Notes: generated by a model not told the origin, from the sequence alone. A stretch of 64,000 bases of DNA from an uncultured Vampirovibrio sp. (GCA_910583875.1 CAJTXT010000001.1:1-64000); one strand, 5' to 3'. Shown: positions 35,091-45,103, numbered from the stretch's first letter. A program made the numbers and translations.

Positions 35091-36893
35091 TTATTTCTCA
35101 TCTTGTGTTTCCATGAAATACTTAGGTGTAATATCGGTCATAAAATTGTCATATTCATCTTTTGCCACTTTTACAACAGAACCTTCTGCTTTATACTTTT
35201 TATACAACTTATCACAATAACTGCCAAGCTTACTTAATACGATGCCAGAAACACCAGAGAAGATTAAGTTTTTAGCACCAGAGAGCATCTTTGTTGTACC
35301 ATATACGAAAGTTGCGAATGTTCCAACTAATGGTAAACATGTTGTTAATACAGCAGATATTTTTTCATCTTTGTCATCACCTTTAGCTACCGCATAAGTA
35401 CCGGCTGCAACCGGAAATAAAACAGAAAATACATCTGTAGCCGCAGAACCAACTTCTAATTCAGCCTGTTTTAAGAAATATTCTCCCATTTCAAGGTCTG
35501 TTGCTTTTTCCAGTCCTTTACTTATTTTCGATGATAATTTTGAAAACTCTTTAAATTCAGCATCTGAAATTATTTTTTTACCTTCTGCACCAAGTTCAGC
35601 AGCATTTAAGCCTTTTAATATTGTCATTATTTCTTCTAATGCACCTTTAGAACCAGAATTTGTTGATAATAAAGAGGTTTTTATACTATCTAAATTTTTG
35701 ATAATTTCTTCTTGCTGAACACGTGAATACCTTGAATTATTCTTAATAACAGCATAAGCATCATCAATACAACCTGTAATTTGACGGGCAATCTCTTTTC
35801 TGGTTTTTTCTTCTGTTGAACCTGAACAAGATTTAAAGTTTTCTAATTGCTGTTTTAATGTATGTAATAAATCAACAGAGAATTTATCCTCCGGATTAAT
35901 ACTTTCAGAAAACTTACTTATCTGGCCTTTTATATTGTCATGTATATTGCCAATATTATTTGTAACTTGTTTTTTTGCACGCAAAATATCAGTCTTTAGT
36001 TCTTTTTGTGCACCACTGCTTACATCTTCCGTTACATAAGTTTTATAATTTGATGCTTTTAACAGCCCTTTATTTTTAAAGAATTTTTCTTCTATTTTAT
36101 CTTTTATTCCTGATAATAATTGACTGCGTTTCTGGCTTCTTAATTTTCTTGCACCCAAACTAAAACCTTTGTCATAAGAGGTTTCAAGTCTCTGCGTTTG
36201 AGAAGAAAGAACTTCTAACCATTCCGCAAGCGGTTTTGTTGTTCCTTTGATAGTAATTGATTTCATTTTTTGGGCATCATCTAACATTGAAAGATTAGAT
36301 ATATTATAATGTTTCAACAAAGAAGTTAAATCTTTAACATTAATTTCTACTTTATTATATTTTTTGCCCAATGTTTTATCTACAATTTTTTTAAAAAGAT
36401 TTTTAGTTCCATCTGCAAATTTTGCAGTTGCTTTATTTGCACGTAAGGCTTTATCACAAAGCCAGTCTTTTATAGCTGTAAAATTAGAAGTTGCCTGTAA
36501 ACCGTCAATTGTTTTTTTTGTGCCTTTTTTGGCATACAATGCCGTTTTATTTGCAAGGTCTTTAGTTGAAGAAATGCTTGTTTCTTGAATTTCTTTTACT
36601 AAATGCTCCTTCAACTTGGCTAATTTTTTAAAAGAGCTTCCATGAACACCTTTAGCTAATATCATACTGACAACACCAACTGATAAAACAGTTGATGCAA
36701 TTGTTGAACCGAATAATATTTTTTTAGCCTTACTAAATGGTTTTTTTACATTTAATTCTACGGTATCTGATAAACCATCTGAAATTTTTATTTTATTAAT
36801 GCCCTGATTTGCAGCCAAACCACTCTGTTCCAACGTATAGTCCGGAAAAGAATTAAATATATTATTTGAATTTAAGTTTATATTTGATGGCAT
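35091..36893 (-). CDS. Large lineage-specific membrane-associated protein
   Basis: 600 residues. One N-terminal transmembrane helix (KILFGSTIASTVLSVGVVSMILAKG, about 57-82), then long charged helices with coiled-coil tendency, and a C-terminal hydrophobic region (VFSVLFPVAAGTYAVAKG and two further spans, about 485-560). No signal peptide. Layout resembles the 30637 and 50794 proteins, suggesting one paralogous family. It follows a small related gene by nine bases. Confidence 0.65.
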   Translation of the reverse strand: MPSNINLNSNNIFNSFPDYTLEQSGLAANQGINKIKISDGLSDTVELNVKKPFSKAKKILFGSTIASTVLSVGVVSMILAKGVHGSSFKKLAKLKEHLVKEIQETSISSTKDLANKTALYAKKGTKKTIDGLQATSNFTAIKDWLCDKALRANKATAKFADGTKNLFKKIVDKTLGKKYNKVEINVKDLTSLLKHYNISNLSMLDDAQKMKSITIKGTTKPLAEWLEVLSSQTQRLETSYDKGFSLGARKLRSQKRSQLLSGIKDKIEEKFFKNKGLLKASNYKTYVTEDVSSGAQKELKTDILRAKKQVTNNIGNIHDNIKGQISKFSESINPEDKFSVDLLHTLKQQLENFKSCSGSTEEKTRKEIARQITGCIDDAYAVIKNNSRYSRVQQEEIIKNLDSIKTSLLSTNSGSKGALEEIMTILKGLNAAELGAEGKKIISDAEFKEFSKLSSKISKGLEKATDLEMGEYFLKQAELEVGSAATDVFSVLFPVAAGTYAVAKGDDKDEKISAVLTTCLPLVGTFATFVYGTTKMLSGAKNLIFSGVSGIVLSKLGSYCDKLYKKYKAEGSVVKVAKDEYDNFMTDITPKYFMETQDEK

Positions 36894-36902
36894 TTTCTAT
36901 AT

Positions 36903-37313
36903 TTATTTTTTCTTTTTTATTATATTTGAAATAAATGTTCCTATTGATTTTAATGGTTTTTTCAAAGTTTCTGCACCTGACTTTAGATGTGTTTTACAAG
37001 ACTCTTTTAAAGTAGATAATTTAGGAAGTTTATTTTTTATTCCTTTAAAAATTTCGCCTTTATTTTGCTTTAAACTGACTATAACATCTTTAATTTTACC
37101 TTTGCCTTTAAATACGGCAAAAGCACTAATAGCTGCAGCTCCAATTGCTGCTATCGTTCCGGCTGTATTGTTCTTTGATTTATATTTGGGATTATAAGAA
37201 TCCTTTTGAACTTCTTTTTGAGAACCTGTACTATAATTTTCAGTTCTTGCTTGAAGTCTTTCTTTTCCATATGGAGAACTATAATTACTTTCACCCAATC
37301 TTATAGGATTCAT
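36903..37313 (-). CDS. Small basic hypothetical protein with one hydrophobic span
   Basis: 136 residues. A polar N-terminus (MNPIRLGESNYSSPYGKERL), a short Ala-rich span (TIAAIGAAAISAFAVFKG), then a very Lys-rich helical tail ending KKKK. GGAG eight bases before the ATG supports the start. First gene of the 35091-37313 pair. Function unknown. Confidence 0.65.
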   Translation of the reverse strand: MNPIRLGESNYSSPYGKERLQARTENYSTGSQKEVQKDSYNPKYKSKNNTAGTIAAIGAAAISAFAVFKGKGKIKDVIVSLKQNKGEIFKGIKNKLPKLSTLKESCKTHLKSGAETLKKPLKSIGTFISNIIKKKK

Positions 37314-37515
37314 ATTAACTCCTTTTTCTTGTTTTCCCTATATATATAAAAACATGAAAAATTTAAAAATTGACCTTTCCTATACCTAGATGAAGTAATC
37401 TTAATTATTCATATTTACTACAATATTTAGACTACATTGAACGTTGTATTTTAAAGCTAAAATATTCCTTTTTTTTGAAATTTATTAGAAGATATAATCA
37501 GAGGAATAAAAGTTA

Positions 37516-39186
37516 ATGTTTAAAGAAAAAACAAATAACTCTTTAAATACTGCAGAAAAATTTGATTTCGCGTCTATGGCTCAAGATTATATGGAATTTG
37601 CAAGAAAATACCATGAACAATTCTTGATAAAAGGACAAAAATCAGATTTAGATAATGCTGTAGATAATTATATCGATGCTATAAAATTCAATCCTAATAT
37701 AGCAGAAGCATATTATCGTCTTGCATCATTATTATGGCAGAAAGGAGAAATAAATCTTTCCTCTGCTATTGAACAATGTAAATCAGCAATAAATATTTCT
37801 CCATCAAACCCTAATGCCCACATATATGCTGCTTATTTTCTTGAAATGGCTAAAAATTATGATGAAGCTGAAAAAGAATTAAAGCAAGCTATTAAACTTA
37901 ATCCGTTAAAATCTGCACGTTCAAGACTGTCCTTGGCTGCAATGTATATAGAAAAAATGCAAAATTCGAATCTTAATGCAAAAGATATTTCACAATCTTT
38001 ATATTATATGCTATCCGGAGGTTTAAGTGTGGCTCTTGATTATCCTTCTGTAAAAATGTTGTACAAAAATATTTCTAAAAATCTTGCTTTAATTTTCTAT
38101 GATGCAGCAGGAAAAGTATTAGAAAAAACTAAAAACTATGCTATGGCTGTAAAAACGTATGATAAAGCAGCTTCAATTACCGGTCATAACGAAGTATATT
38201 ATCGTAAAATTGGCGATTTAAATATTAAAGAAGATGAGATTAATACAGCCAGAGACGCTTATTTTAAAGCTTTAGAAACTAATCCATATAATAAAGATTT
38301 ACTGCTTAAAGTTGCAACTTTAACCCAAATTTATTTTGAAGAAGAAGTTAATACTGCAATAGATTGTTATTCTAAACTTTTGGAAGTTGAAGACAACAAC
38401 GCAGAAATATATTACGAATTAGGCCATCTATATTTAAAAAAAGAAGATATTATTAATTCTATAAATGCATTTAAATTAGCTTTAGAAAAAGATAATGAAA
38501 ATCCGTTTTATCATAATGCTTTAGCATATTCACTTGTCAAAGCGGAACAATATGAAGAAGCAAGTGAGCATTATAAATATGCAATTGCAAAAAACCCTGA
38601 TAATGAATGGACATCTATTGTATGTCAAGCTCTTGCAAGTTTATATCATAATGTATTTGACGATATTGACGGTGCATTAGAATTATTAAAAAATTCAATT
38701 ATTCTTGATAAAAATAATGATGAAGCATTTCTTGAATTAGGCAATATATATAGCGAAACAGAAGATATAGACAGCGCTATAAAAGCGTATTGCGAAGCAA
38801 TAAAATTAAATCCAAAAAATGCCTGCGCATATAATAAATGTGCTATGGCGCTATGGCAAAAAGATTATATTGAAGAAGCAATAATTTCTTATCACAAGGC
38901 ATTGGAGCTTGAGCCTGACTATTATAGTGCATATAATAATCTTGGTGTAATTTATCTTGATGGTATACGAAATTTAAAAGAAGCAAAAAAGCTCTTTGAG
39001 ACTGCAATAGCACTTAAAAATGATTATGTTATGGCACACTTTAATCTTGGCAGAGTATTGCAGCAGATGGGTGAAAACATAAAAGCAGCTAAGGCATATC
39101 AAAAAGCATTAGAATTAAATGAAATTGAAGCAGAGCTTGATGCTGAAGAAATAAGAGAAAAACTTTATTCTTTATTTGAAGTTTAA
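37516..39186 (+). CDS. TPR-repeat protein
   Basis: 556 residues made of about thirteen tetratricopeptide repeats (for example AEAYYRLASLLWQKGEI, NAHIYAAYFLEMAKNYDEAEKELKQAI, NPKNACAYNKCAMALWQKDYIEEAI) with no signal peptide or membrane span. TPRs form a helical scaffold for protein binding; the partner is unknown. GAGGA precedes the ATG. It stands alone and divergent from the 36903 gene. Confidence 0.85.
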   Translation: MFKEKTNNSLNTAEKFDFASMAQDYMEFARKYHEQFLIKGQKSDLDNAVDNYIDAIKFNPNIAEAYYRLASLLWQKGEINLSSAIEQCKSAINISPSNPNAHIYAAYFLEMAKNYDEAEKELKQAIKLNPLKSARSRLSLAAMYIEKMQNSNLNAKDISQSLYYMLSGGLSVALDYPSVKMLYKNISKNLALIFYDAAGKVLEKTKNYAMAVKTYDKAASITGHNEVYYRKIGDLNIKEDEINTARDAYFKALETNPYNKDLLLKVATLTQIYFEEEVNTAIDCYSKLLEVEDNNAEIYYELGHLYLKKEDIINSINAFKLALEKDNENPFYHNALAYSLVKAEQYEEASEHYKYAIAKNPDNEWTSIVCQALASLYHNVFDDIDGALELLKNSIILDKNNDEAFLELGNIYSETEDIDSAIKAYCEAIKLNPKNACAYNKCAMALWQKDYIEEAIISYHKALELEPDYYSAYNNLGVIYLDGIRNLKEAKKLFETAIALKNDYVMAHFNLGRVLQQMGENIKAAKAYQKALELNEIEAELDAEEIREKLYSLFEV

Positions 39187-39202
39187 AAATTAATGAGAAT
39201 TA

Positions 39203-39474
39203 TATAAAAATTCACACTAAATATACTCAAAAGATAGTCATAATATTATTTTGGACTTATTTGATTATTTTCCAAAAATTTCAGACCCTGAAACAAGTTC
39301 AGGGTGACAATTAAATTTTGTCATTCCGAACTTGTTTCGGAATCTTACCATTTGTAAACCAATGTTTGAAACCAGACTTTTTTCACAAAAACAAAAATTT
39401 TTGAAAAAAGTATTCCAACAAGTTTAAGATGACAACTTCAGATATTTTAATGTAAAATTTTACATAATTTTCAA
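39203..39474. repeat. Composite repeat region (several core fragments)
   Basis: Contains ACCCTGAAACAAGTTCAGGGTGAC, then GTCATTCCGAACTTGTTTCG..., and a degraded stretch matching the long element (CAGACTTTTTTCAC...). Flanks TATACTCAAAAGATAGTCATAAT and ATTTTAATGTAAAATTTTAC resemble those at 9216 and 60452. It fills the gap between the TPR gene and the sigma factor gene. Confidence 0.7.
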
Positions 39475-39477
39475 AAA

Positions 39478-40140
39478 CTAATAATCGTAATGATCTTTTT
39501 TATTCAAATATTCTCTAACCGTATTTAACGCAGCTTGAATAATTCTTGTTATTCTTGAAGAAGAAAGACCAATTTGCTCTGCAATTTCCTTAACCTGCAT
39601 ATTACGATAAAATCTATATTCGATAATAGTTCTTTCTTTTTGCGGTAATTTTGAAATAGCTTCTCTTATAGTTCTTCCAAGTTCAGAGATTTCAGCCTTT
39701 TCATCGGGAAGCGCAGACGGGTCTTTAATAAAATCAAAAGGAGAATCATTATCAGAAGCCGCAGCTGCAAGACTATCAATAGAAAGAATTGTTTCATAGA
39801 TAGCTTCTCTAACCTTACCCGGGGTAATTGTTGTTCCTTCTGAAGTTTCTTCTCCCTCTTGAGTTTCGTCTTGAGAATCTACATTAGTATGTTTTAAAGA
39901 ATACCATTTATATCTGTTTCTAAGTTCATTTCTTATAGCCCAACGAACAGCTGTACCAATGTAAGCATTATTATATTTTGCAAGTTGTTCTTCGGTTTTA
40001 CCTTTTATCATTACTTGAATTGCAATAATACCGATACTTACAAGCTCTTCATAATCCACCATATGTGACGGAATACGCCTATGCTCTACCTTTGCAACCT
40101 TCTCTATTATTTCAATGTAGTCTTTAATTTTTGTCTGCAT
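39478..40140 (-). CDS. RNA polymerase sigma factor, sigma-28/SigF-like (group 3)
   Basis: 220 residues. Region 2 (DYEELVSIGIIAI, then AYIGTAVRWAIRNELRNRYKW) and region 4 with helix-turn-helix (RTIIEYRFYRNMQVKEIAEQIGLSSSRITRIIQAAL) are clear. A low-complexity acidic insert (residues 85-115) separates them, and the region 1.1 of housekeeping sigma factors is missing. It directs RNA polymerase to an alternative promoter class. It follows flhB by 27 bases, so it is probably FliA-like. No anti-sigma factor is adjacent. Confidence 0.85.
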   Translation of the reverse strand: MQTKIKDYIEIIEKVAKVEHRRIPSHMVDYEELVSIGIIAIQVMIKGKTEEQLAKYNNAYIGTAVRWAIRNELRNRYKWYSLKHTNVDSQDETQEGEETSEGTTITPGKVREAIYETILSIDSLAAAASDNDSPFDFIKDPSALPDEKAEISELGRTIREAISKLPQKERTIIEYRFYRNMQVKEIAEQIGLSSSRITRIIQAALNTVREYLNKKDHYDY

Positions 40141-40167
40141 TTTTATAATTTATTAATCTTTTTTATT

Positions 40168-41241
40168 TTATATATTACTACTTTTTTGCGTATTTCGCAA
40201 ATTATAAACAAAAATCAATATTTCTGCTACAGCCTTATATAACTCAGGAGGGATAGATGCATTAACATCAACCATTCTAAATATTGCTCTGGCGACAGGG
40301 GGATTTTCTATTACCGGAACTGAATGCTCCCTGGCAATTTCTATAATCTTTTTAGCAAAAAGTTCTGTACCTTTTGCTAAAAGTTTAGGTGATTCCATTT
40401 TTTGTGAATCATATTTTAATGCACAAGCAATATGTGTAGGATTTGAAACAACAAAATCTGCATCTGGCACAGCATCCATCATCTTTTGCTGTAACATCTG
40501 CTGTCTTCTTTGTCTAAGCGCAGCTTTTACGTGTGGATCTCCTTCTGAATTCTTATATTCATCTTTAACTTCTTTAAAAGACATTTTTTGGTCTTGCAAA
40601 AATTTCCATCGTACCATTCCATAGTCTGCAGCCGCAATTATTAAAAATGCCATACCAGCTTTCATTACGAAATCTATTACTAAAGAACCAAATTCATTTA
40701 AAATAACAAAACTATTATCTATACTTGCAAGTGCTAATATTGCTTCTAAATGAGAGTTATAAACCATCCAGCCTATAAGCCCTAACAATGCAACTTTTAC
40801 AATATTTTTGACAAGTTCAAAAGCTGTTTTGGGAGACATTAGATTTTTAAAATATTTTGAAGGATTTAATTTATCTAATTTAGGTTCCAATGGCTTTGTT
40901 GTTACTAATGGGCCTACTTGAATAAAATCACCTAATATTGCAATAAATGCAGCAATAATTAATATCGGACCAATTATTAGTAAGGTTGGAATTATTATAG
41001 AGGTTGCAAGATGTACATAACCAATTTCTTCTAAATGTTTATCAGGAATTTTGTCGTACAAATATACAAACAATATTGAAATTTGATCCCAAATAAACGG
41101 AGACAGTTTTAAGATAACCATAAACATTACAAGTAATGCCAAAGCTGTTGAAAAATCTTTTGATTTTACAACCTGTCCTTCTTTTCTTGCTTTGTTTAAC
41201 TTCTGCTGACTGGCTTCAAATTGTTTATTCTCGTCACCCAT
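40168..41241 (-). CDS. flhB: FlhB/SctU-family export switch protein
   Basis: 357 residues. N-terminal AARKEGQVVKSKDFSTAL-type segment, four transmembrane helices (about 35-210), then the cytoplasmic domain with the autocleavage motif NPTH at 267-270 (VSNPTHIACALKYD). FlhB self-cleaves at Asn-Pro to switch substrate specificity of the flagellar type III export gate. Sequence is closer to flagellar FlhB than to injectisome SctU, but no other fli/flh gene is visible, so the role is uncertain. Fifteen bases downstream of apt, followed by a sigma factor gene. Confidence 0.88.
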   Translation of the reverse strand: MGDENKQFEASQQKLNKARKEGQVVKSKDFSTALALLVMFMVILKLSPFIWDQISILFVYLYDKIPDKHLEEIGYVHLATSIIIPTLLIIGPILIIAAFIAILGDFIQVGPLVTTKPLEPKLDKLNPSKYFKNLMSPKTAFELVKNIVKVALLGLIGWMVYNSHLEAILALASIDNSFVILNEFGSLVIDFVMKAGMAFLIIAAADYGMVRWKFLQDQKMSFKEVKDEYKNSEGDPHVKAALRQRRQQMLQQKMMDAVPDADFVVSNPTHIACALKYDSQKMESPKLLAKGTELFAKKIIEIAREHSVPVIENPPVARAIFRMVDVNASIPPELYKAVAEILIFVYNLRNTQKSSNI

Positions 41242-41256
41242 TCAATTATTCCATTA

Positions 41257-41784
41257 TTAATAAGAAATCATTGAAACAACTTCAACATCTTGAGGAAGAT
41301 TTTTTCTTCCGTTTAATTCTGATAATTCTATTATAAAAGCAGCAGCTTTTACATTAGCACCTGCTTTTTTTAATAATTTACATGCTGCATTTACTGTTCC
41401 GCCTGTTGCAAGTAAATCATCAATTACAATAACATTTTTGCCTTCTTCAATTGCATCTTTATGTATTTCTAATTTATCTGTGCCATATTCTAAAGAATAT
41501 TCTTCACTTATTGTTTCTGCAGGTAATTTCCCCGGTTTTCTAATTAATACACAACCGGCATTAATATTATAAGCAAGTGCTGAACCAAAAATAAATCCTC
41601 TTGATTCTACCACAGCAACATAATCAATACCTTTATCTATAAATTTTTCAGTTAAGAAGTTTATCATTTCTCGAAAAGCTTCTTTATCTTTTATTGCAGT
41701 TGTAATATCTCTAAAAACAATTCCTTCAATAGGAAAATCTTTTATATTTCTTATTTTATCTTTTACAAGCTGCATACCATTCAT
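41257..41784 (-). CDS. apt: Adenine phosphoribosyltransferase
   Basis: 175 residues. DFPIEGIVFRDITTAI, VAVVESRGFIFGSALAY, KPGKLPAETI and the PRPP loop VIVIDDLLATGGTVNAA are intact. It salvages adenine to AMP. GAAGGAG precedes the first ATG. Confidence 0.96.
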   Translation of the reverse strand: MNGMQLVKDKIRNIKDFPIEGIVFRDITTAIKDKEAFREMINFLTEKFIDKGIDYVAVVESRGFIFGSALAYNINAGCVLIRKPGKLPAETISEEYSLEYGTDKLEIHKDAIEEGKNVIVIDDLLATGGTVNAACKLLKKAGANVKAAAFIIELSELNGRKNLPQDVEVVSMISY

Positions 41785-41828
41785 TTTTATCTCCTTCTCA
41801 ACTTCGTTATTTATATTTTACACTAAAC

Positions 41829-42401
41829 TTATTCTTTAGTAATTTCTTCAATCATATTTATTAACATTTTTGTAGGAAGTCCTACTATATTATCAAATTC
41901 ACCTTTTATTTCCTTTACAAAATTACTTGGAAGTTCTTGTATTCCATAAGAACCTGCCTTATCATAAGGTTTATAATTTTCTATATAACTTTTTATTTCT
42001 TCATATGTTAACTTATTAAATACAACTTCACTTGTATTTGATTTAATGATTTTTTTATTAGTTTCATTATCTATTACACATACACCGGTTACTACGTGAT
42101 GCTTTTTCCCGTTTAATAAAGATAACATTTTAAATGCTTCATCAAAATCTTTTGGTTTCCCTAAAACTATACTTTCATATATAACAACCGTATCAGCACT
42201 TATAACTATAGCTGGTTCCTTTATTTGTTTAAGTGCTGATTTGCCCTTATTTTCGGCTATATCTTCTATTAATTCGTAACTAAAAGTTTTATTTAATATA
42301 TTTTCATCATAATCAGGTGAAATAACTGAAAATTGTATTCCAGCTTGTTTTAACAGAAATTGTCTTCTTGGTGAAGTTGAAGCTAATATATATTTTTTCA
42401 T
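41829..42401 (-). CDS. maf: Maf-like nucleoside triphosphate pyrophosphatase
   Basis: 190 residues. ILASTSPRRQFLLKQAG at the N-terminus, ISADTVV, and GKPKDFDEAF are family motifs. Maf proteins hydrolyse non-canonical or excess nucleoside triphosphates (house-cleaning), and are linked to septum formation. Located 44 bases upstream of apt on the same strand. Confidence 0.92.
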   Translation of the reverse strand: MKKYILASTSPRRQFLLKQAGIQFSVISPDYDENILNKTFSYELIEDIAENKGKSALKQIKEPAIVISADTVVIYESIVLGKPKDFDEAFKMLSLLNGKKHHVVTGVCVIDNETNKKIIKSNTSEVVFNKLTYEEIKSYIENYKPYDKAGSYGIQELPSNFVKEIKGEFDNIVGLPTKMLINMIEEITKE

Positions 42402-42502
42402 AACTTTCCAAACTTAAAATGATTAACTTTATATATTACATTGTAATTAAAAGTTAATCATTTTAAAAAAATAAAATTAGTTTGATTTCAGTTTGTTTAC
42501 AA

Positions 42503-42754
42503 TTATCTCCTTGGACGAGGAGGATTGAAATTTAATTTTAGATAAACAACTGATTTTGATGTTACATTTGAACAAATATCTTTTAGTTTAGTATTCATAT
42601 CTATCATACTTCTTTGCATAGATGCATAATCGTTCATTGCTGATAACATCTTTTGAGAATCAACTAATTTTGTGGATTCAGGATTATCCATTTTAAGTTT
42701 GGCATATTTCCTAACCAATTCCTTGTCAATCTTGTCTTTTGCTCCAACTGCCAT
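42503..42754 (-). CDS. Small hypothetical protein (83 aa)
   Basis: 83 residues, helical and charged, ending LNFNPPRPRR. GGGGA ten bases upstream favours the ATG at 42754 over a TTG two codons earlier. No recognised motif. Alone in its intergenic neighbourhood. Confidence 0.5.
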   Translation of the reverse strand: MAVGAKDKIDKELVRKYAKLKMDNPESTKLVDSQKMLSAMNDYASMQRSMIDMNTKLKDICSNVTSKSVVYLKLNFNPPRPRR

Positions 42755-42905
42755 AAACAAAAATCCCCTGTGTCTAATCTAGTTATTTCTTCTATATTTA
42801 TATAAACAATTTTACTCTTCAAAAATTGCCTTTTTATTTTTTTCGATATTACATTTTGTTAACAAATTACTTCTTTTAGTTTATTATTAAAAAAAAAGGG
42901 AAGAT

Positions 42906-43985
42906 ATGCTAAATAATAGTTCTTTATTTGATATTGTAAGACATTTATACGCCATATATGCATTTGACAAGAAATCAGGAAAAATAAAAATGCCTATGCG
43001 TTATTTACTGGAACTAACTTATAATTGCAATTTAAGATGCCCCTTTTGTTATATAACCGAAAACAGACAAAAAGAAGAATTAACTACCGAAGAATGGTTT
43101 AAAATAATAGACCAAATTCCTTGGTTTTCACTAATTAGCATGGTAGCCGGCGAGGTTATTTTAAAGAAAGATTTCATAAAAATATATGAAAAAGCTTCTG
43201 AACATTTTAGAAAAATTTCTATTATTTCTAACGGTTTAGCACTTAATGAAGAAATTATTAATTCTTTTATAAAAAATAATCTCTTATTATTATCTGTATC
43301 TTTAGACGGTTATGAGAAAAATCATGATTTATCAAGAAATCATAATGGACTTTGGGAAAAAGTAATTAATAATTTAGAACTTTTCAATAAAAAAAGAAAT
43401 TACAAATCAGCGCCAATGCTTGATATAAAGACTTGTGTATTAGAAAACAATCTTGATGATTTACCTAAATTATATAAAGAAGCAATTAGGCTTAATTCAC
43501 AATTTTTTTCTTTAACATTTTTAAGAAAGCAGCCCTTAAGACAAAATTCAAAGTTATGGGAAACATTTTCTGAAGAATTCTATAAAACAGAATATCCTGT
43601 AGAACTTTATTTCGATTTAGAACATTTTCTTGAAATATATAAAGAACTTGCAAGTATATCAAAAAACACAAAAACAATTTTACGCTATGCGCCAAGATTT
43701 AATCCAATTGGGGATGAAATGAAAATTAAAAACTTCTTTAATTCACAAAATAAACCTGTTACAGAACTATACCATGCCTGTCAAATTCCAATGACAAGTG
43801 TATATATAACTCCTGAAGGATTTTTATATCCTTGTCTTTCAATAAAAGCGGGAAACTTGAAAGAAATGAGTTTAAAAGAAGCAATAAATACACCTGCTTT
43901 TAAATGTTTTAGGAAAAATTTATATCATGCAAAAGTATTTAATGCTTGCCAAATGTGCTGTGATTTAATTCCTAAAAACCAATAA
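42906..43985 (+). CDS. Radical SAM/SPASM-domain protein
   Basis: 359 residues. ELTYNCNLRCPFCY gives Cys41-x3-Cys45-x2-Cys48; a later C-terminal group (CQIPMT, YPCLS, ACQMCCDLI) is a SPASM-type auxiliary cluster region. No PqqD-like N-terminus, and no short peptide gene is visible directly upstream, so it may act on a protein or small molecule. AAAAAGGGAAG precedes the ATG. Its end overlaps ald by 14 bases on the opposite strand. Confidence 0.8.
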   Translation: MLNNSSLFDIVRHLYAIYAFDKKSGKIKMPMRYLLELTYNCNLRCPFCYITENRQKEELTTEEWFKIIDQIPWFSLISMVAGEVILKKDFIKIYEKASEHFRKISIISNGLALNEEIINSFIKNNLLLLSVSLDGYEKNHDLSRNHNGLWEKVINNLELFNKKRNYKSAPMLDIKTCVLENNLDDLPKLYKEAIRLNSQFFSLTFLRKQPLRQNSKLWETFSEEFYKTEYPVELYFDLEHFLEIYKELASISKNTKTILRYAPRFNPIGDEMKIKNFFNSQNKPVTELYHACQIPMTSVYITPEGFLYPCLSIKAGNLKEMSLKEAINTPAFKCFRKNLYHAKVFNACQMCCDLIPKNQ

Positions 43986-45090
43986 TACTTGGCAATTCAG
44001 TATATTCCATATTTAGTGCATCAGCAACACCTTTATTTGTAAGTTTGCCATTAAATGTGTTTACACCTCTTGCAAATATATTATCATTTTTTATTGTTTC
44101 TATAATTCCTTTATTTGCAATAGCTTCAATATATTTAATTGTTTCATTTGTTAATGCTAATGTTGATGTTCTTGCAACACTTCCTGGAATATTAGGTACA
44201 CAATAATGAATTATTCCAAACTTTTCGTATGAAGGGTTGTCAATGGTTGTAATTCTATCCATTGTTTCAACAATTCCGCCTTGATCAATAGATAAATCAA
44301 CAATAACAGAGCCTTTTCGCATGCTTTTTACCATTTCTTCCGTAATTAAGCATGGAGCTTTATGCCCCGGAATTAATACTCCGCCAATTACAACATCTGA
44401 GTCTTTTACCAATTCTTTTAAATTTTCTTGATTTGAAATATAAGTTTTTATTCGAGATCCAAACATTGCATCTGCCTGACGAAGTTTATCTATATCAACA
44501 TCTGCAATACTAACATTTGCACCTATACCTATCGCTGTTTTAGCAGCATTCATACCAACCTTGCCAGCACCAATTACTAAAACTTTTCCAGCTGGCACAC
44601 CAGCAACTCCGCCTAATAAAATTCCCGACCCATTATTTCTATTTTCTAATAAATTTGCAGCAATCTGAATAGACATTTTACCTGCAATTTCACTAACCGG
44701 CGCTAATATCGGAATTCTGCCATCATCAGTTTGTAAGGTTTCATAAGCAATACTTGTTACTTTTCTTTTCAACAATTCTTGTGTAAGCATTTTTTCAACA
44801 GCAAGATGTAAAAAAGTAAATAATATTTGATTTTTCTTCAAATATTTATATTCACAAGGCTGTGGTTCTTTAACTTTTATTATAAATTCTGCATTTTCAT
44901 AAACTTCACTTGCAGAAGAAATAACTGCACCACTTTCTTGGTAGGCTTCATCAGAAAAACCGCTGCCCAATCCTGCCGATTTTTCTATTAAAACCTTATG
45001 CCCATTTGAAACAAGTATTTTTACGCCGCTTGGAGTAATAGCAACTCTATCTTCTTTTACTTTTATTTCTTTTGGAACACCTATAATCAT
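43972..45090 (-). CDS. ald: Alanine dehydrogenase
   Basis: 372 residues, full length. MIIGVPKEIKVKEDRVAITP, the Rossmann motif VLVIGAGKVGMNAA and SIDQGGIVETMD are diagnostic. It interconverts L-alanine and pyruvate with NAD. Thirteen bases separate it from pyrF upstream, so the two are likely co-transcribed. Confidence 0.96.
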   Translation of the reverse strand: MIIGVPKEIKVKEDRVAITPSGVKILVSNGHKVLIEKSAGLGSGFSDEAYQESGAVISSASEVYENAEFIIKVKEPQPCEYKYLKKNQILFTFLHLAVEKMLTQELLKRKVTSIAYETLQTDDGRIPILAPVSEIAGKMSIQIAANLLENRNNGSGILLGGVAGVPAGKVLVIGAGKVGMNAAKTAIGIGANVSIADVDIDKLRQADAMFGSRIKTYISNQENLKELVKDSDVVIGGVLIPGHKAPCLITEEMVKSMRKGSVIVDLSIDQGGIVETMDRITTIDNPSYEKFGIIHYCVPNIPGSVARTSTLALTNETIKYIEAIANKGIIETIKNDNIFARGVNTFNGKLTNKGVADALNMEYTELPSIIGF

Positions 45091-45103
45091 TTATAATCCC
45101 TTT

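Noticed and set aside
39203..39474. CRISPR array
   Set aside because: The repeats are irregular, palindromic and in both orientations, with no constant spacing; no cas gene is present.
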